NCBI RefSeq assembly: GCF_040931995.1
Contig: NZ_CP162412.1
Span: 2,170,001-2,234,000 of the forward strand
Direction: 5' to 3'
DNA length: 64,000 nucleotides
Origin: Pelagovum sp. HNIBRBA483
GTDB lineage: Bacteria; Pseudomonadota; Alphaproteobacteria; Rhodobacterales; Rhodobacteraceae
The position numbers were made by a program, and so were the translations under genes. The notes below the pieces were generated by a model. That model worked only from the letters and a program-made list of their open reading frames with translations, did no database searches and was not told the DNA's origin. This document shows, in pieces, positions 18,335-26,858 of the stretch; positions within the stretch are counted from its first letter, which is position 1, and each line of letters begins with the position of its first letter.

Positions 18335-21300
18335 ATGCCTCGTAAATTTGATAACCAGATCCGCGCAACCATCGACGCCAACATCTATGCCGAGGAAACT
18401 GCGATCGTCGAGACCCTGATCGACGTGGCCGCTCTGCCCGCCGCCGAGCGCCATGCCATTTCTGCCGATGGCGCAGAGCTTGTCCGCGCCATCCGCGGTG
18501 CCTCGGAGCCAGGGATGATGGAAGTGTTCCTTGCCGAATACGGCCTGTCAACCGAGGAAGGCATCGCGCTCATGTGTTTGGCGGAAGCGCTCCTACGGGT
18601 GCCGGATGCAGAAACCATTGATGCGCTGATCGAAGACAAGATCGCCCCTTCCGACTGGGGCAAGCATCTTGGCCATTCCTCCTCCTCATTGGTCAACGCT
18701 TCAACATGGGCGTTGATGCTGACGGGCCGCGTCTTGGACGAGCGTCACCAGCCTGGCCCCGCCAAAGCGCTGCGCGGCGCGATCAAGCGTTTGGGAGAGC
18801 CGGTCATCCGCACTGCCGTCGGGCGTGCGATGCGCGAAATGGGGCGGCAGTTCGTCCTCGGCGAGAATATCGGCGCAGCGATGAAACGCGCCGAAGGCAT
18901 GCAGAAACTCCGTTTCACCTATTCCTATGACATGCTTGGCGAAGCTGCCCGCACCGAGCGCGATGCCCGCCAGTACCATCTGGCCTATTCCCGCGCGATC
19001 AGTGCCATTGCCGAAGGCTGCAAATCAGATTCCGTGGCCGAAAACCCCGGCATTTCGGTCAAACTGTCAGCCTTGCATCCCCGTTACGAGGAAGCCCAGC
19101 GCAGCCGCGTGATGGACGAGCTGGTCCCCCGCGTACGGGCGCTGGCGCAGCTGGCGAAAGCCGCCGGCATGGGCTTCAACATTGACGCCGAGGAAGCCGA
19201 CAGGCTGTCACTATCGCTCGATGTGATCGAGGAAGTCCTCGCCGATCCGGGCCTGCGCGGATGGGATGGCTTCGGCGTGGTTGTTCAGGCCTACGGACAA
19301 CGCGCGGGACATGTGCTCGACTGGCTCTATAACACCGCAGAACGGCTTGATCGGAAGATCATGGTGCGCTTGGTCAAGGGCGCCTATTGGGACGCCGAGA
19401 TCAAACGCGCGCAGGTCGAAGGAATGACGGGCTTCCCCGTCTTCACCCGCAAGCAAGCCACTGACATTTCCTACATCGCGAATGCCCGCAAGCTGCTGTC
19501 GATGACCGACCGTATCTACCCGCAATTTGCGACGCATAACGCCCATACGGTCGCGGCGGTGCTTCATCTGGCAAAGACGATGGACAAACCGACAGACAGT
19601 TTCGAGTTCCAGCGCCTGCACGGGATGGGCGAAGCGCTGCACAAGATCGTGCTCAAGCGTGACGGCACCCGCTGCCGCATCTATGCCCCCGTTGGCGCGC
19701 ATGAGGATTTGCTGGCATATCTCGTGCGCCGCCTGTTGGAAAACGGGGCGAACTCTTCTTTCGTCAATCAGATCGTCGATGAAACAGTCCCTGCCGAGAA
19801 GGTCGCGTCCTGCCCGTTCGAGACGCTCGGCAAAGGCCCTGATCTGCCCACCGGCCCTGCGCTTTTCGCGCCGGAGCGAACCAATTCCAAAGGATGGGAC
19901 ATCACCCATACCCCAACGCTTGAGGCAATCGACAAAGGCCGCGCCGATTTTGCAACTGGTGCCAAATGGCAAGCCAGCCCGCTGCCGGCGGCCGCGTTTT
20001 CCGCCACTGGCGCGGCACAACCAGTCACCAACCCCGCCTTGCCTGATGATGTTGTTGGTCACGTCACCGCTTCCACGCCGGAAGACATCGCCACCGCGCT
20101 GGACCGCGCCGCGCCTTGGGATACCGATCCCAGCACCCGCGCCGAGGTCCTCAACCGCGTAGCAGATGCCTATGAGGCGCATGCCGACGAGCTGTTTGCC
20201 TTGGTTGCGCGTGAAGCGGGCAAATCCCTTTCCGATGCAGTAGGGGAGCTGCGCGAGGCGGTTGATTTCCTCCGCTACTATGCCGCGCAAGCCCGCGATG
20301 GGGCGTCCAATCGCGCGGCGCGCGGCATCTGGACCTGTATCAGCCCGTGGAACTTCCCCCTTGCGATTTTCACAGGTCAAATCGCTGCCGCCTTGGCTGC
20401 CGGAAATGGTGTCCTTGCCAAACCGGCGGAACAAACGCCACTGATCGCGGCCCGCGCCGTTGCGCTGATGCATGCGGCCGGTGTGCCTGACGATGCCATC
20501 CAGCTGCTCCCCGGTGGCGGCGGCGTCGGCGCGGCACTTACGGCCGATGCACGGATCGCTGGCGTCGCCTTCACCGGCTCGACCGCCACAGCGCTGAAAA
20601 TCCGCGCCGTCATGGCCACACATTGCCTGCCCGGCACGCCGTTGATTGCCGAAACCGGCGGCCTCAACGCTATGATCGTAGACAGCACCGCACTGGCTGA
20701 ACACGCGGTGCGCGATATCGTTATGTCGTCCTTCCGGTCCGCAGGTCAGCGCTGCTCAGCCCTGCGCTGCCTCTATGTGCAGGAGGATATCGCCGAAAAG
20801 CTGCTGGAGATGCTCAAAGGCGCAATGAACGAGCTGGTGGTTGGCAATCCGTGGCATCTTGCCACCGATGTCGGTCCCGTGATCGACGCCACCGCCAAAG
20901 CAGGGATCGTCGCGCATATCGAGGCAGCCCGCAGCGAAGGCCGTATCCTGCACGAACTCGCCGCACCTGCCGCTGGCACTTTCGTCGCACCAACCGTTAT
21001 CCGCATCGACGGCATTGCCGATCTTGAGCGCGAAATCTTCGGCCCCGTGCTGCATGTTGCCACATTCAAAGCCACCGAGATCGACGCCGTGATCAATGCG
21101 ATCAATGCCACCGGCTACGGACTCACATTCGGCCTGCACACGCGGATCGACGATCGCGTTCAAACCATCGTTGAGAATGTGCATGCCGGAAACATCTATG
21201 TGAATCGCAACCAGATCGGCGCGGTTGTCGGCTCGCAACCGTTCGGGGGCGAGGGGCTTTCGGGCACGGGGCCGAAGGCAGGCGGCCCGCATTACCTGCC

Positions 21301-21805
21301 CCGCTTCCACCAGCCGCAACCCGCCCCTATCAGCGGTGCCGCATGGCAATCACCCGCTGATAATGGTCAACTGACCAAGGCACTGGAGGCTCCGACGACC
21401 CCACCCAGCCTCCCAGATCGCGACATGCCCGGCCCAACGGGCGAGTCCAACCGCCTGAGCGCCACTGCGCGTGGGCCGATCCTCTGCCTTGGACCTGGCG
21501 CCGAGGCGGCGGCAGCCCAGAAGGTCGCTGTCGAAGCTTTGGGCGGAATTGCCGTGACAGCGCACGGCGATCTGACACCTGACGCATTGGTAACGCTGCC
21601 GGATCTCGGCGCGGTGCTCTGGTGGGGCGACACGGAGACAGGCCGCGCAATCGAGAACGCGCTCGCGCAGCGCAACGGGCCGATTGTGGCACTAATCACC
21701 GCGATGCCGGATGCCGCCCATGTGCTGCATGAACGGCATGTCTGCATCGACACCACCGCATCAGGTGGCAATGCAGCGCTTCTTGCCGCCGTGGCGGAGG
21801 CTTAG
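18335..21805 (+). CDS. putA: Bifunctional proline dehydrogenase / L-glutamate gamma-semialdehyde dehydrogenase
   Basis: This 1156-residue PutA oxidises proline to glutamate in two channelled steps. The FAD-dependent proline dehydrogenase barrel is in the N-terminal half (RLVKGAYWDAE at about 343). The NAD-dependent aldehyde dehydrogenase spans about 590-1030, with catalytic Glu773 (ETGG) and Cys807 (GQRCS). A C-terminal tail of about 120 residues follows. It lacks the N-terminal ribbon-helix-helix DNA-binding domain of trifunctional PutA, consistent with control by the adjacent PutR. The start at 18335 has GGAG about ten bases upstream; an in-frame ATG at 18266 falls inside the operator region and is rejected. 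Confidence 0.95.
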   Translation: MPRKFDNQIRATIDANIYAEETAIVETLIDVAALPAAERHAISADGAELVRAIRGASEPGMMEVFLAEYGLSTEEGIALMCLAEALLRVPDAETIDALIEDKIAPSDWGKHLGHSSSSLVNASTWALMLTGRVLDERHQPGPAKALRGAIKRLGEPVIRTAVGRAMREMGRQFVLGENIGAAMKRAEGMQKLRFTYSYDMLGEAARTERDARQYHLAYSRAISAIAEGCKSDSVAENPGISVKLSALHPRYEEAQRSRVMDELVPRVRALAQLAKAAGMGFNIDAEEADRLSLSLDVIEEVLADPGLRGWDGFGVVVQAYGQRAGHVLDWLYNTAERLDRKIMVRLVKGAYWDAEIKRAQVEGMTGFPVFTRKQATDISYIANARKLLSMTDRIYPQFATHNAHTVAAVLHLAKTMDKPTDSFEFQRLHGMGEALHKIVLKRDGTRCRIYAPVGAHEDLLAYLVRRLLENGANSSFVNQIVDETVPAEKVASCPFETLGKGPDLPTGPALFAPERTNSKGWDITHTPTLEAIDKGRADFATGAKWQASPLPAAAFSATGAAQPVTNPALPDDVVGHVTASTPEDIATALDRAAPWDTDPSTRAEVLNRVADAYEAHADELFALVAREAGKSLSDAVGELREAVDFLRYYAAQARDGASNRAARGIWTCISPWNFPLAIFTGQIAAALAAGNGVLAKPAEQTPLIAARAVALMHAAGVPDDAIQLLPGGGGVGAALTADARIAGVAFTGSTATALKIRAVMATHCLPGTPLIAETGGLNAMIVDSTALAEHAVRDIVMSSFRSAGQRCSALRCLYVQEDIAEKLLEMLKGAMNELVVGNPWHLATDVGPVIDATAKAGIVAHIEAARSEGRILHELAAPAAGTFVAPTVIRIDGIADLEREIFGPVLHVATFKATEIDAVINAINATGYGLTFGLHTRIDDRVQTIVENVHAGNIYVNRNQIGAVVGSQPFGGEGLSGTGPKAGGPHYLPRFHQPQPAPISGAAWQSPADNGQLTKALEAPTTPPSLPDRDMPGPTGESNRLSATARGPILCLGPGAEAAAAQKVAVEALGGIAVTAHGDLTPDALVTLPDLGAVLWWGDTETGRAIENALAQRNGPIVALITAMPDAAHVLHERHVCIDTTASGGNAALLAAVAEA

Positions 21806-21823
21806 AGCCTTTCACCATCTTGA

Positions 21824-21852
21824 CCGCACCGTCGCCTTGGCAGACGGTGCGG
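21824..21852 (+). repeat. 10-bp inverted repeat directly before the rhomboid start codon
   Basis: CCGCACCGTC (21824-21833) and GACGGTGCGG (21843-21852) pair perfectly around a 9-base loop, ending three bases before the ATG at 21856. No T-tract follows. The hairpin would bury the region where the ribosome-binding site should be. Confidence 0.6.
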
Positions 21853-21855
21853 CTC

Positions 21856-22632
21856 ATGTTCCCGATCCGCGATCATAACCCCTCAATCCGAACACCGGTG
21901 ATCACCTATCTGCTGATCGCGGCGAACATCAGTGTCTACCTGTTCGCGCAGATGCCGCTGACCTCGGAGCGCGATGTCGCCTACTTCTTTTACGAATATG
22001 CCCTCATCCCCGCTCGCATCAGCGCTGGTGAGAACCAGCAGGCGTTCGTCACGTCGATGTTCCTGCACGGCGGGCTGGCGCATCTGGGGAGCAACATGCT
22101 GTTCCTGTGGATTTTCGGAGACAACCTCGAAGACCGCATGGGCCGCTTGGGTTTCCTGCTCTTTTATGCGCTCTGCGGCATTGGCGCGGGCTTTGCTCAA
22201 TATGTCACCGAACCCAGTTCGCAAATCCCTATGGTTGGCGCTTCGGGCGCGATCTCGGGGGTGATGGGGGGATACCTGTTGTTCTTTCCCCGTGCGCGGG
22301 TTGATATCCTGATCATCTTTATCCTGTTCATCCGCATCCTTCCGGTGCCCGCATGGATGATGTTGGGGCTGTGGTTCCTGATGCAACTGGTCGGCGGGCT
22401 GGGCACGGCGGCCGGTGGCGGCGGTGTCGCCTATTGGGCGCATGCCGGCGGGTTTGTTCTGGGAGTGGTGTTTGCAATCCCTGTCTGGCTGCGCGCGGGC
22501 GCATCGGATTATTGGCAGGCGACCGCTGGCGCACCACCGCACCCTGCTGCACGCTATCCGCTGCAACGCTCAAACGTGCCACGAGTCGCGCGGCACAAAG
22601 CCCCGCGCCGACCGCGCGGGCCTTGGGGTTAG
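21856..22632 (+). CDS. Rhomboid family intramembrane serine protease
   Basis: This 258-residue inner-membrane protein has about six hydrophobic segments. Rhomboid hallmarks are HGGLAHLGSNMLFLW (the Asn80 region), the catalytic serine Ser130 in GASGAISG and the catalytic His196 in YWAHAGGF. It would cleave transmembrane substrates inside the bilayer. The start chosen is the ATG at 21856 because the family N-terminus (FPIRDHNPS) begins there; a TTG at 21820 would add 12 residues encoded by the hairpin. It follows putA by 50 bases. The C-terminus is a basic, proline-rich tail. Confidence 0.87.
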   Translation: MFPIRDHNPSIRTPVITYLLIAANISVYLFAQMPLTSERDVAYFFYEYALIPARISAGENQQAFVTSMFLHGGLAHLGSNMLFLWIFGDNLEDRMGRLGFLLFYALCGIGAGFAQYVTEPSSQIPMVGASGAISGVMGGYLLFFPRARVDILIIFILFIRILPVPAWMMLGLWFLMQLVGGLGTAAGGGGVAYWAHAGGFVLGVVFAIPVWLRAGASDYWQATAGAPPHPAARYPLQRSNVPRVARHKAPRRPRGPWG

Positions 22633-22633
22633 G

Positions 22634-22876
22634 TCAGTTGCCGTCGCTCACTCGCGGCGGCGGCGCAGAATTTGTCGACCAATCGAACTCGATATTCGCG
22701 ATGCTCTCGCTCACCCGATCAGCAAGAATTTCGACGCCAGAGCCGACCGTCTCCATCACAGCCAGTCCGAGCCCGACAGCGGCAGCCGTACCAACGACCC
22801 AATCAACGGTCGCTGCACCGGATTCGTCGCGAACGAAAGCCGCAATGCGGCTCCTATCAGAAAAACACCAATTCAT
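22634..22876 (-). CDS. Small Flp-like (type IVb) pilin, orphan
   Basis: This 80-residue protein has an N-terminal leader with Arg/Asp charges and then ESGAATVDWVV followed by a hydrophobic helix, the arrangement of Flp pilins. Flp pilins are cleaved at G|xxxxEY; here the matching site is G|AATVDW, with Asp at +5 and Trp at +6. No tad/cpa assembly genes are nearby. It could be a minor pilin or a membrane peptide retained in this lineage. The stop lies two bases from the convergent rhomboid stop. Confidence 0.65.
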   Translation of the reverse strand: MNWCFSDRSRIAAFVRDESGAATVDWVVGTAAAVGLGLAVMETVGSGVEILADRVSESIANIEFDWSTNSAPPPRVSDGN

Positions 22877-22923
22877 CCGCCTCGCATAGCAGGCGAATGC
22901 GGCATCAATTTGTCGTCGATTAT

Positions 22924-23709
22924 CTAGCTGCGGATGGCTTTTGCGAACTGCGGGAAAATCGCCTCATTGGCGCAGATGACCTCACCGTCGGCAAAGATAT
23001 CGCCACCTTCGCGGAGCGGCTCGACAAAGGCACCAGCCTCACGCGCGATGACGAGGCCCGCCGCCATATCCCATGCATTCAGCTTACGCTCCCAGAAGCC
23101 ATCGTAACGACCGGCCGCCACATAAGCCAGATCAAGCGCAGCGGCACCAAACCGGCGGACACCAGCACAGGTCGGCAGCAGGCGCCCAAGGTCTTTCAGC
23201 GTTTCGGGCAGGTCTGCGCGGCCGCCAAATGGCAGACCCGTCGCGAAAATGCTCTCGATCATGCGCGAACGGCCAGAGACGCGAATTCGCTGCTCGTTCA
23301 TCCAAGCGCCTTCGCCTTTTTCGGCAAAGAACAGCTCATCCTTCACCGGATCATAGATGACGCCGGCGACAACCTGCCCCTTATGCTCCAGCGCAATGGA
23401 CACAGCCCAATGCGGCAGGCCGTGCAGGAAGTTCGTCGTCCCGTCCAGCGGATCGACGATCCAGCGGCGGGTCGGGTCTTCGCCTTCAATTTCGGCGCCT
23501 TCTTCGCCCAAGAACCCATAGGTCGGACGGGCTGTCATCAGCTCTTCGCGGATCGTTTCCTCCGCGCGCAGATCGGCGCGGCTCACGAAGTCACCCGGGC
23601 CTTTGGTGCTGGCTTGCAGGTTTTCCACCTCGCCAAAGTCTTTCAGCAGGCCGCGTCCCGCCTTACGGGCGGTTTTCATCATGACGTTAAGATTTGCGCT
23701 TCCGGGCAT
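22924..23709 (-). CDS. suhB: Inositol monophosphatase family protein
   Basis: This 261-residue member of the Mg2+/Li+-dependent IMPase fold hydrolyses inositol-1-phosphate or related sugar or nucleotide phosphates. Metal-binding motifs are present: GEEG (about 68-71), DPLDGTTNF (86-94) and WDMAAGLVIAREAG near the C-terminus. The start at 23709 has GGAG nine bases upstream. The symbol follows the common name for this family; a histidinol-phosphatase-like role cannot be excluded. Confidence 0.87.
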   Translation of the reverse strand: MPGSANLNVMMKTARKAGRGLLKDFGEVENLQASTKGPGDFVSRADLRAEETIREELMTARPTYGFLGEEGAEIEGEDPTRRWIVDPLDGTTNFLHGLPHWAVSIALEHKGQVVAGVIYDPVKDELFFAEKGEGAWMNEQRIRVSGRSRMIESIFATGLPFGGRADLPETLKDLGRLLPTCAGVRRFGAAALDLAYVAAGRYDGFWERKLNAWDMAAGLVIAREAGAFVEPLREGGDIFADGEVICANEAIFPQFAKAIRS

Positions 23710-23842
23710 GAAGAACTCCGTTCGGGGCCATAAGGGTGGGATCAGGCCGCGCGTATAGGCGCTCGCGGCCCTCTGGGCAAGAACAAAGAACGCCGCTCCG
23801 CCATGCACGAAACGCATGGGATGGGCGCCGCTGCACCGCGCG

Positions 23843-23857
23843 TTAACCTTTTCTTTA
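23843..23857 (+). promoter_or_regulatory. Possible CtrA-type site upstream of the GGDEF gene
   Basis: TTAA-N7-TTTA at 23843-23857 differs by one base from the alphaproteobacterial CtrA consensus TTAA-N7-TTAA. It lies 42 bases before the ATG of the GGDEF protein, where a -35 element would be. This is a single weak match. Confidence 0.3.
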
Positions 23858-23898
23858 CCTCCGGCGGCCAAAAGTCATCCAGTAGCTAAGAGGCGCCT

Positions 23899-25854
23899 AT
23901 GTTACTGCCAAAATTGGATTATCTGCGCTACCAGACCCGCTTTGCCGTCCATATCGCCGCGCGTGACCTCGGAAAGCGCCTTTCCACTGCTGCGCTGATT
24001 GTTGGGCTGGTTTTTTGGGTCAAGGGCGCCGAACACGCAGCTGGCATCGGGCTGGTTCTGGCGGCCTACGAGATCGCAGGAATATGGCTTTACCGCCGGA
24101 TCGCCGATCTCGATGAAGACATCTCCCTGCGATACATTCTCGCCGTTTGGGCCGTAAATTGGAGCTCGGTCATAGCCTATGCTTGGCCTGCCTTCGTCCT
24201 CTCGCAGGAGCCCTCTGCCGCTTTGCTGCTTGGGGGGTTCCTTTGGCTGTTTGGCGTGTTCGTGCATATCTCGAACAGCTTCGCATCCCTTCCGTTCTTC
24301 AACTGGAGCCTGATGGTTCCGTCCTTTGCCTCTGCCTTCGTGGTATTCTACCTCGCCGCGCGCAATGAATTCCTCCGTGGCTCCCCGCTGGAATGGGCTG
24401 TCACCACGGGCTTGATGGGGATTTACATCCTCAACAGTCTCGACACGTTGCATAAGCAAAAAGACACCCAAAAAGCGCTCGAAGCGGCGCGGGAGGAAGC
24501 CCAGCAACGCCTGAATGCGCTCGAATACATGTCCCGCCACGACCCGCTTACAGGGCTGCTGAACCGCCGCGCCTTTGATGAGGATCTGGCGAAACTCCTG
24601 TCACAAAGCCCCGATCCCAGTGCTGTCGGGGTGATGTTGATCGACCTCGACGGTTTCAAACCGATCAACGACACCCATAGCCATGATGCGGGGGATCACC
24701 TCCTGCGCGAAATCGGGCACAGGTTGCGTAATGTAGCCCGCGAGATCGGCCTTGCAGCGCGGCTCGGTGGCGACGAATTCATCATCGCGATCCCCGACCT
24801 CAGTTCGGACAATCTCGCAGAACGCCTTGCGCGCCTCACCTTGGAGGAAGTCGAGCAACCCTACCTCTACAATTTGCAGACGGAATTGCGGGTCAGCGCC
24901 AGTGTTGGCATCGGCATCTGCCGCCATACCGGCGCCGAGGTTGAGGCGCTTTGTTCGGCGGCGGACAAGGCGATGTACATTGCCAAAACCTCCACGACTG
25001 AAAAAGTCGTCCTGTTTTCACCGACACGATTTTCCTCTTCGGTGACGCCGCAGCAACGGCTCGCCCTGTTGGCGGCGGTGCACCAAGGTGACATCAAGCC
25101 TTATTTCCAACCCATCATCTCGACTGAGGACGGAACTTTGTTCGGGGTTCACGTCCACGCGCGATGGCAAAACCAACCGCCTGCCTGTAAACCAGTCACT
25201 GCATTGAACGACGCAATCCGTGAAATCGGCGCCGAGTCAGACTTTTTCGCCGCACTGCTTGGGGAACTGTGCCTCGAATTACGCGAGAACCCTTGTGATG
25301 GTGGTTTCGTCTTTCTTGAGGTTCCAGCCCGTTTGCTCACCACGGCAGCAGGCCGCGACCTTCTCAAAAACAAACTGACGGCCCTGTCGCCTGATCTCAG
25401 GCGCAGCCTTGTCCTGACCATCGGAAAGGATGCTTTCACCGATCGCTTGGCAGCATCTGTTATCGCTGGCGTGCGCGGGATATCACATACGGGTATTTCC
25501 TTTGCGATGAGCGGCTTCGGCCACGGTCAAATGCCAATCGACGCGCTGGAAGCCGGTCTATTTGACTATATCATTTTCTCACCGCTCGCCGTCGCACCAT
25601 CGAACGTATCTAAGAACGCGATTGCCATGCAGCGCAAACGCACACTCCTTGCCGGAATGGTTGCTCTCGTGCGATCGACGCAGGCCACACCGGTAATTGC
25701 CAACGTGGAAACGAAAGAAATGCTGACCGCCGCGCAGGAGGCGGGGCTGTTCACCATGTACGGGCCGATCATCGCCAGCAAGGGATCGCTCTCCACCGTG
25801 CTGTCACGGCAGATCGTCCGCCGCCCGAAGGACCAAGCCGCGCTCCGCGCCTGA
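23899..25854 (+). CDS. Membrane GGDEF protein with degenerate EAL domain
   Basis: This 651-residue protein has five or six membrane helices (about 25-195), a coiled linker (about 195-215), a GGDEF domain (about 215-375) and an EAL-like domain (about 390-640). The cyclase signature GGDEF (290-294) is intact. The inhibitory I-site has lost its Asp: REIG stands where RxxD is expected. The EAL triad is replaced by HVH (418-420), although YFQPI just upstream is kept. It should therefore make cyclic-di-GMP, while the second domain is probably a binding or regulatory module rather than a phosphodiesterase. It is divergent from the IMPase gene. Confidence 0.88.
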   Translation: MLLPKLDYLRYQTRFAVHIAARDLGKRLSTAALIVGLVFWVKGAEHAAGIGLVLAAYEIAGIWLYRRIADLDEDISLRYILAVWAVNWSSVIAYAWPAFVLSQEPSAALLLGGFLWLFGVFVHISNSFASLPFFNWSLMVPSFASAFVVFYLAARNEFLRGSPLEWAVTTGLMGIYILNSLDTLHKQKDTQKALEAAREEAQQRLNALEYMSRHDPLTGLLNRRAFDEDLAKLLSQSPDPSAVGVMLIDLDGFKPINDTHSHDAGDHLLREIGHRLRNVAREIGLAARLGGDEFIIAIPDLSSDNLAERLARLTLEEVEQPYLYNLQTELRVSASVGIGICRHTGAEVEALCSAADKAMYIAKTSTTEKVVLFSPTRFSSSVTPQQRLALLAAVHQGDIKPYFQPIISTEDGTLFGVHVHARWQNQPPACKPVTALNDAIREIGAESDFFAALLGELCLELRENPCDGGFVFLEVPARLLTTAAGRDLLKNKLTALSPDLRRSLVLTIGKDAFTDRLAASVIAGVRGISHTGISFAMSGFGHGQMPIDALEAGLFDYIIFSPLAVAPSNVSKNAIAMQRKRTLLAGMVALVRSTQATPVIANVETKEMLTAAQEAGLFTMYGPIIASKGSLSTVLSRQIVRRPKDQAALRA

Positions 25855-25858
25855 GCGC

Positions 25859-26764
25859 CTACCTGCGCTGCAATTTAACCGCTTCGCTCCGCGCAAGGCG
25901 CACAAAATGGGCCATGAACGGCCGGCTTGCCTCATCTTCGCGGGTCGCCGCGTAGAGCCGTTTGCTCAGACCGTTGGCCGTGATCCGCCGCGTGACATAA
26001 TCACTCGAGCTGCGCAGCTGCCGCACCACCCAGTCGGGCAATACCGTCACTCCGCGATTGGAGGCGACCAACATCAAAATCACTGCGGTGAGTTCAACCT
26101 GACGGATCGCTGCCGGTTCAACGCGCGCAGGCGCCAGCAATTCGGTAAACACATCAAGCCGCGTCCGATCGACCGGATAGGTGATCAGTGTTTGACCGCG
26201 AAAATCCTCCGCCTCGATGACGTCTTTCTCGGCCAACGGATTCTGCGCGGAGGCCACGAAAACCGGCTCGTAATCAAAGAGCGGGTTAAATTCTATATCG
26301 TCCATTGCTCCCGGATCGGAGGAGATCACGACATCCACATCCTCGCGACGCAAGGCAGGCAAAGCGTCAAAAGCCAAACCGGGGCGGATATCCACATCCA
26401 CATCCGGCCATGCCTTCCGAAACGCTTCAAGAACAGGCAACAGCCATTCAAAACACGCATGACATTCTATCGCGATATGCAGCCGCCCCGCCCGCCCCTG
26501 CACCAAGCCCGAGAACTCGGCTTCCAGATCAGCGACCAAGGGCAAGATCCGCTCCGCAGCCGCGAGCAGCTTTTTGCCCGCAGCCGACAGCCGCAAGGGC
26601 TTCGAGCGGCGCACAAAGAGATCGACGCCCGCCTGTTCCTCAATACCCTTGATCTGATGGCTCAGCGCCGATTGCGTGATGTTCAACTGATCAGCCGCCC
26701 GCGCAAGGCCGCCGGTATCGTGTATCGCCTTAATCGTTCGCAGATGGCGGAACTCGATATGCAT
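25859..26764 (-). CDS. metR: LysR family methionine regulator
   Basis: This 301-residue LysR-type regulator has an N-terminal winged HTH (about 1-60; ARAADQLNITQSALSHQIKGIEE) and a C-terminal periplasmic-binding-protein-like effector domain (about 90-295). The N-terminus MHIEFRHLRTI is typical of MetR, which activates methionine genes with homocysteine as co-inducer. It stands divergent from metF, with two MetR-like boxes between. The start at 26764 gives this conserved N-terminus; a longer upstream frame overlaps the operator and metF and is rejected. Confidence 0.9.
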   Translation of the reverse strand: MHIEFRHLRTIKAIHDTGGLARAADQLNITQSALSHQIKGIEEQAGVDLFVRRSKPLRLSAAGKKLLAAAERILPLVADLEAEFSGLVQGRAGRLHIAIECHACFEWLLPVLEAFRKAWPDVDVDIRPGLAFDALPALRREDVDVVISSDPGAMDDIEFNPLFDYEPVFVASAQNPLAEKDVIEAEDFRGQTLITYPVDRTRLDVFTELLAPARVEPAAIRQVELTAVILMLVASNRGVTVLPDWVVRQLRSSSDYVTRRITANGLSKRLYAATREDEASRPFMAHFVRLARSEAVKLQRR

Positions 26765-26765
26765 A

Positions 26766-26813
26766 TGTGAGAAACTTTCATTATCTTGGTGAGAGTTATG
26801 AATTTGTCTCACA
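26766..26813. promoter_or_regulatory. Paired MetR boxes in the metR-metF gap
   Basis: Two 13-mers match the enterobacterial MetR consensus TGAA-N5-TTCA at 7 of 8 positions each: TGAGAAACTTTCA (26768-26780) and TGAATTTGTCTCA (26799-26811). Extended to 15 bases (26766-26780 and 26799-26813), they are inverted copies of each other at 13 of 15 positions. Their centres are 31 bases apart, about three helical turns. Confidence 0.65.
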
Positions 26814-26858
26814 TCGCGTTTTTGGAGACAAGAGGGCAACCAAAATAGGAATCGCCCA

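Noticed and set aside
19211-20704. Long antisense reading frame inside putA
   Set aside because: It lies wholly opposite a strongly conserved gene, has no recognisable motifs, and is a by-product of GC-rich third-position bias.
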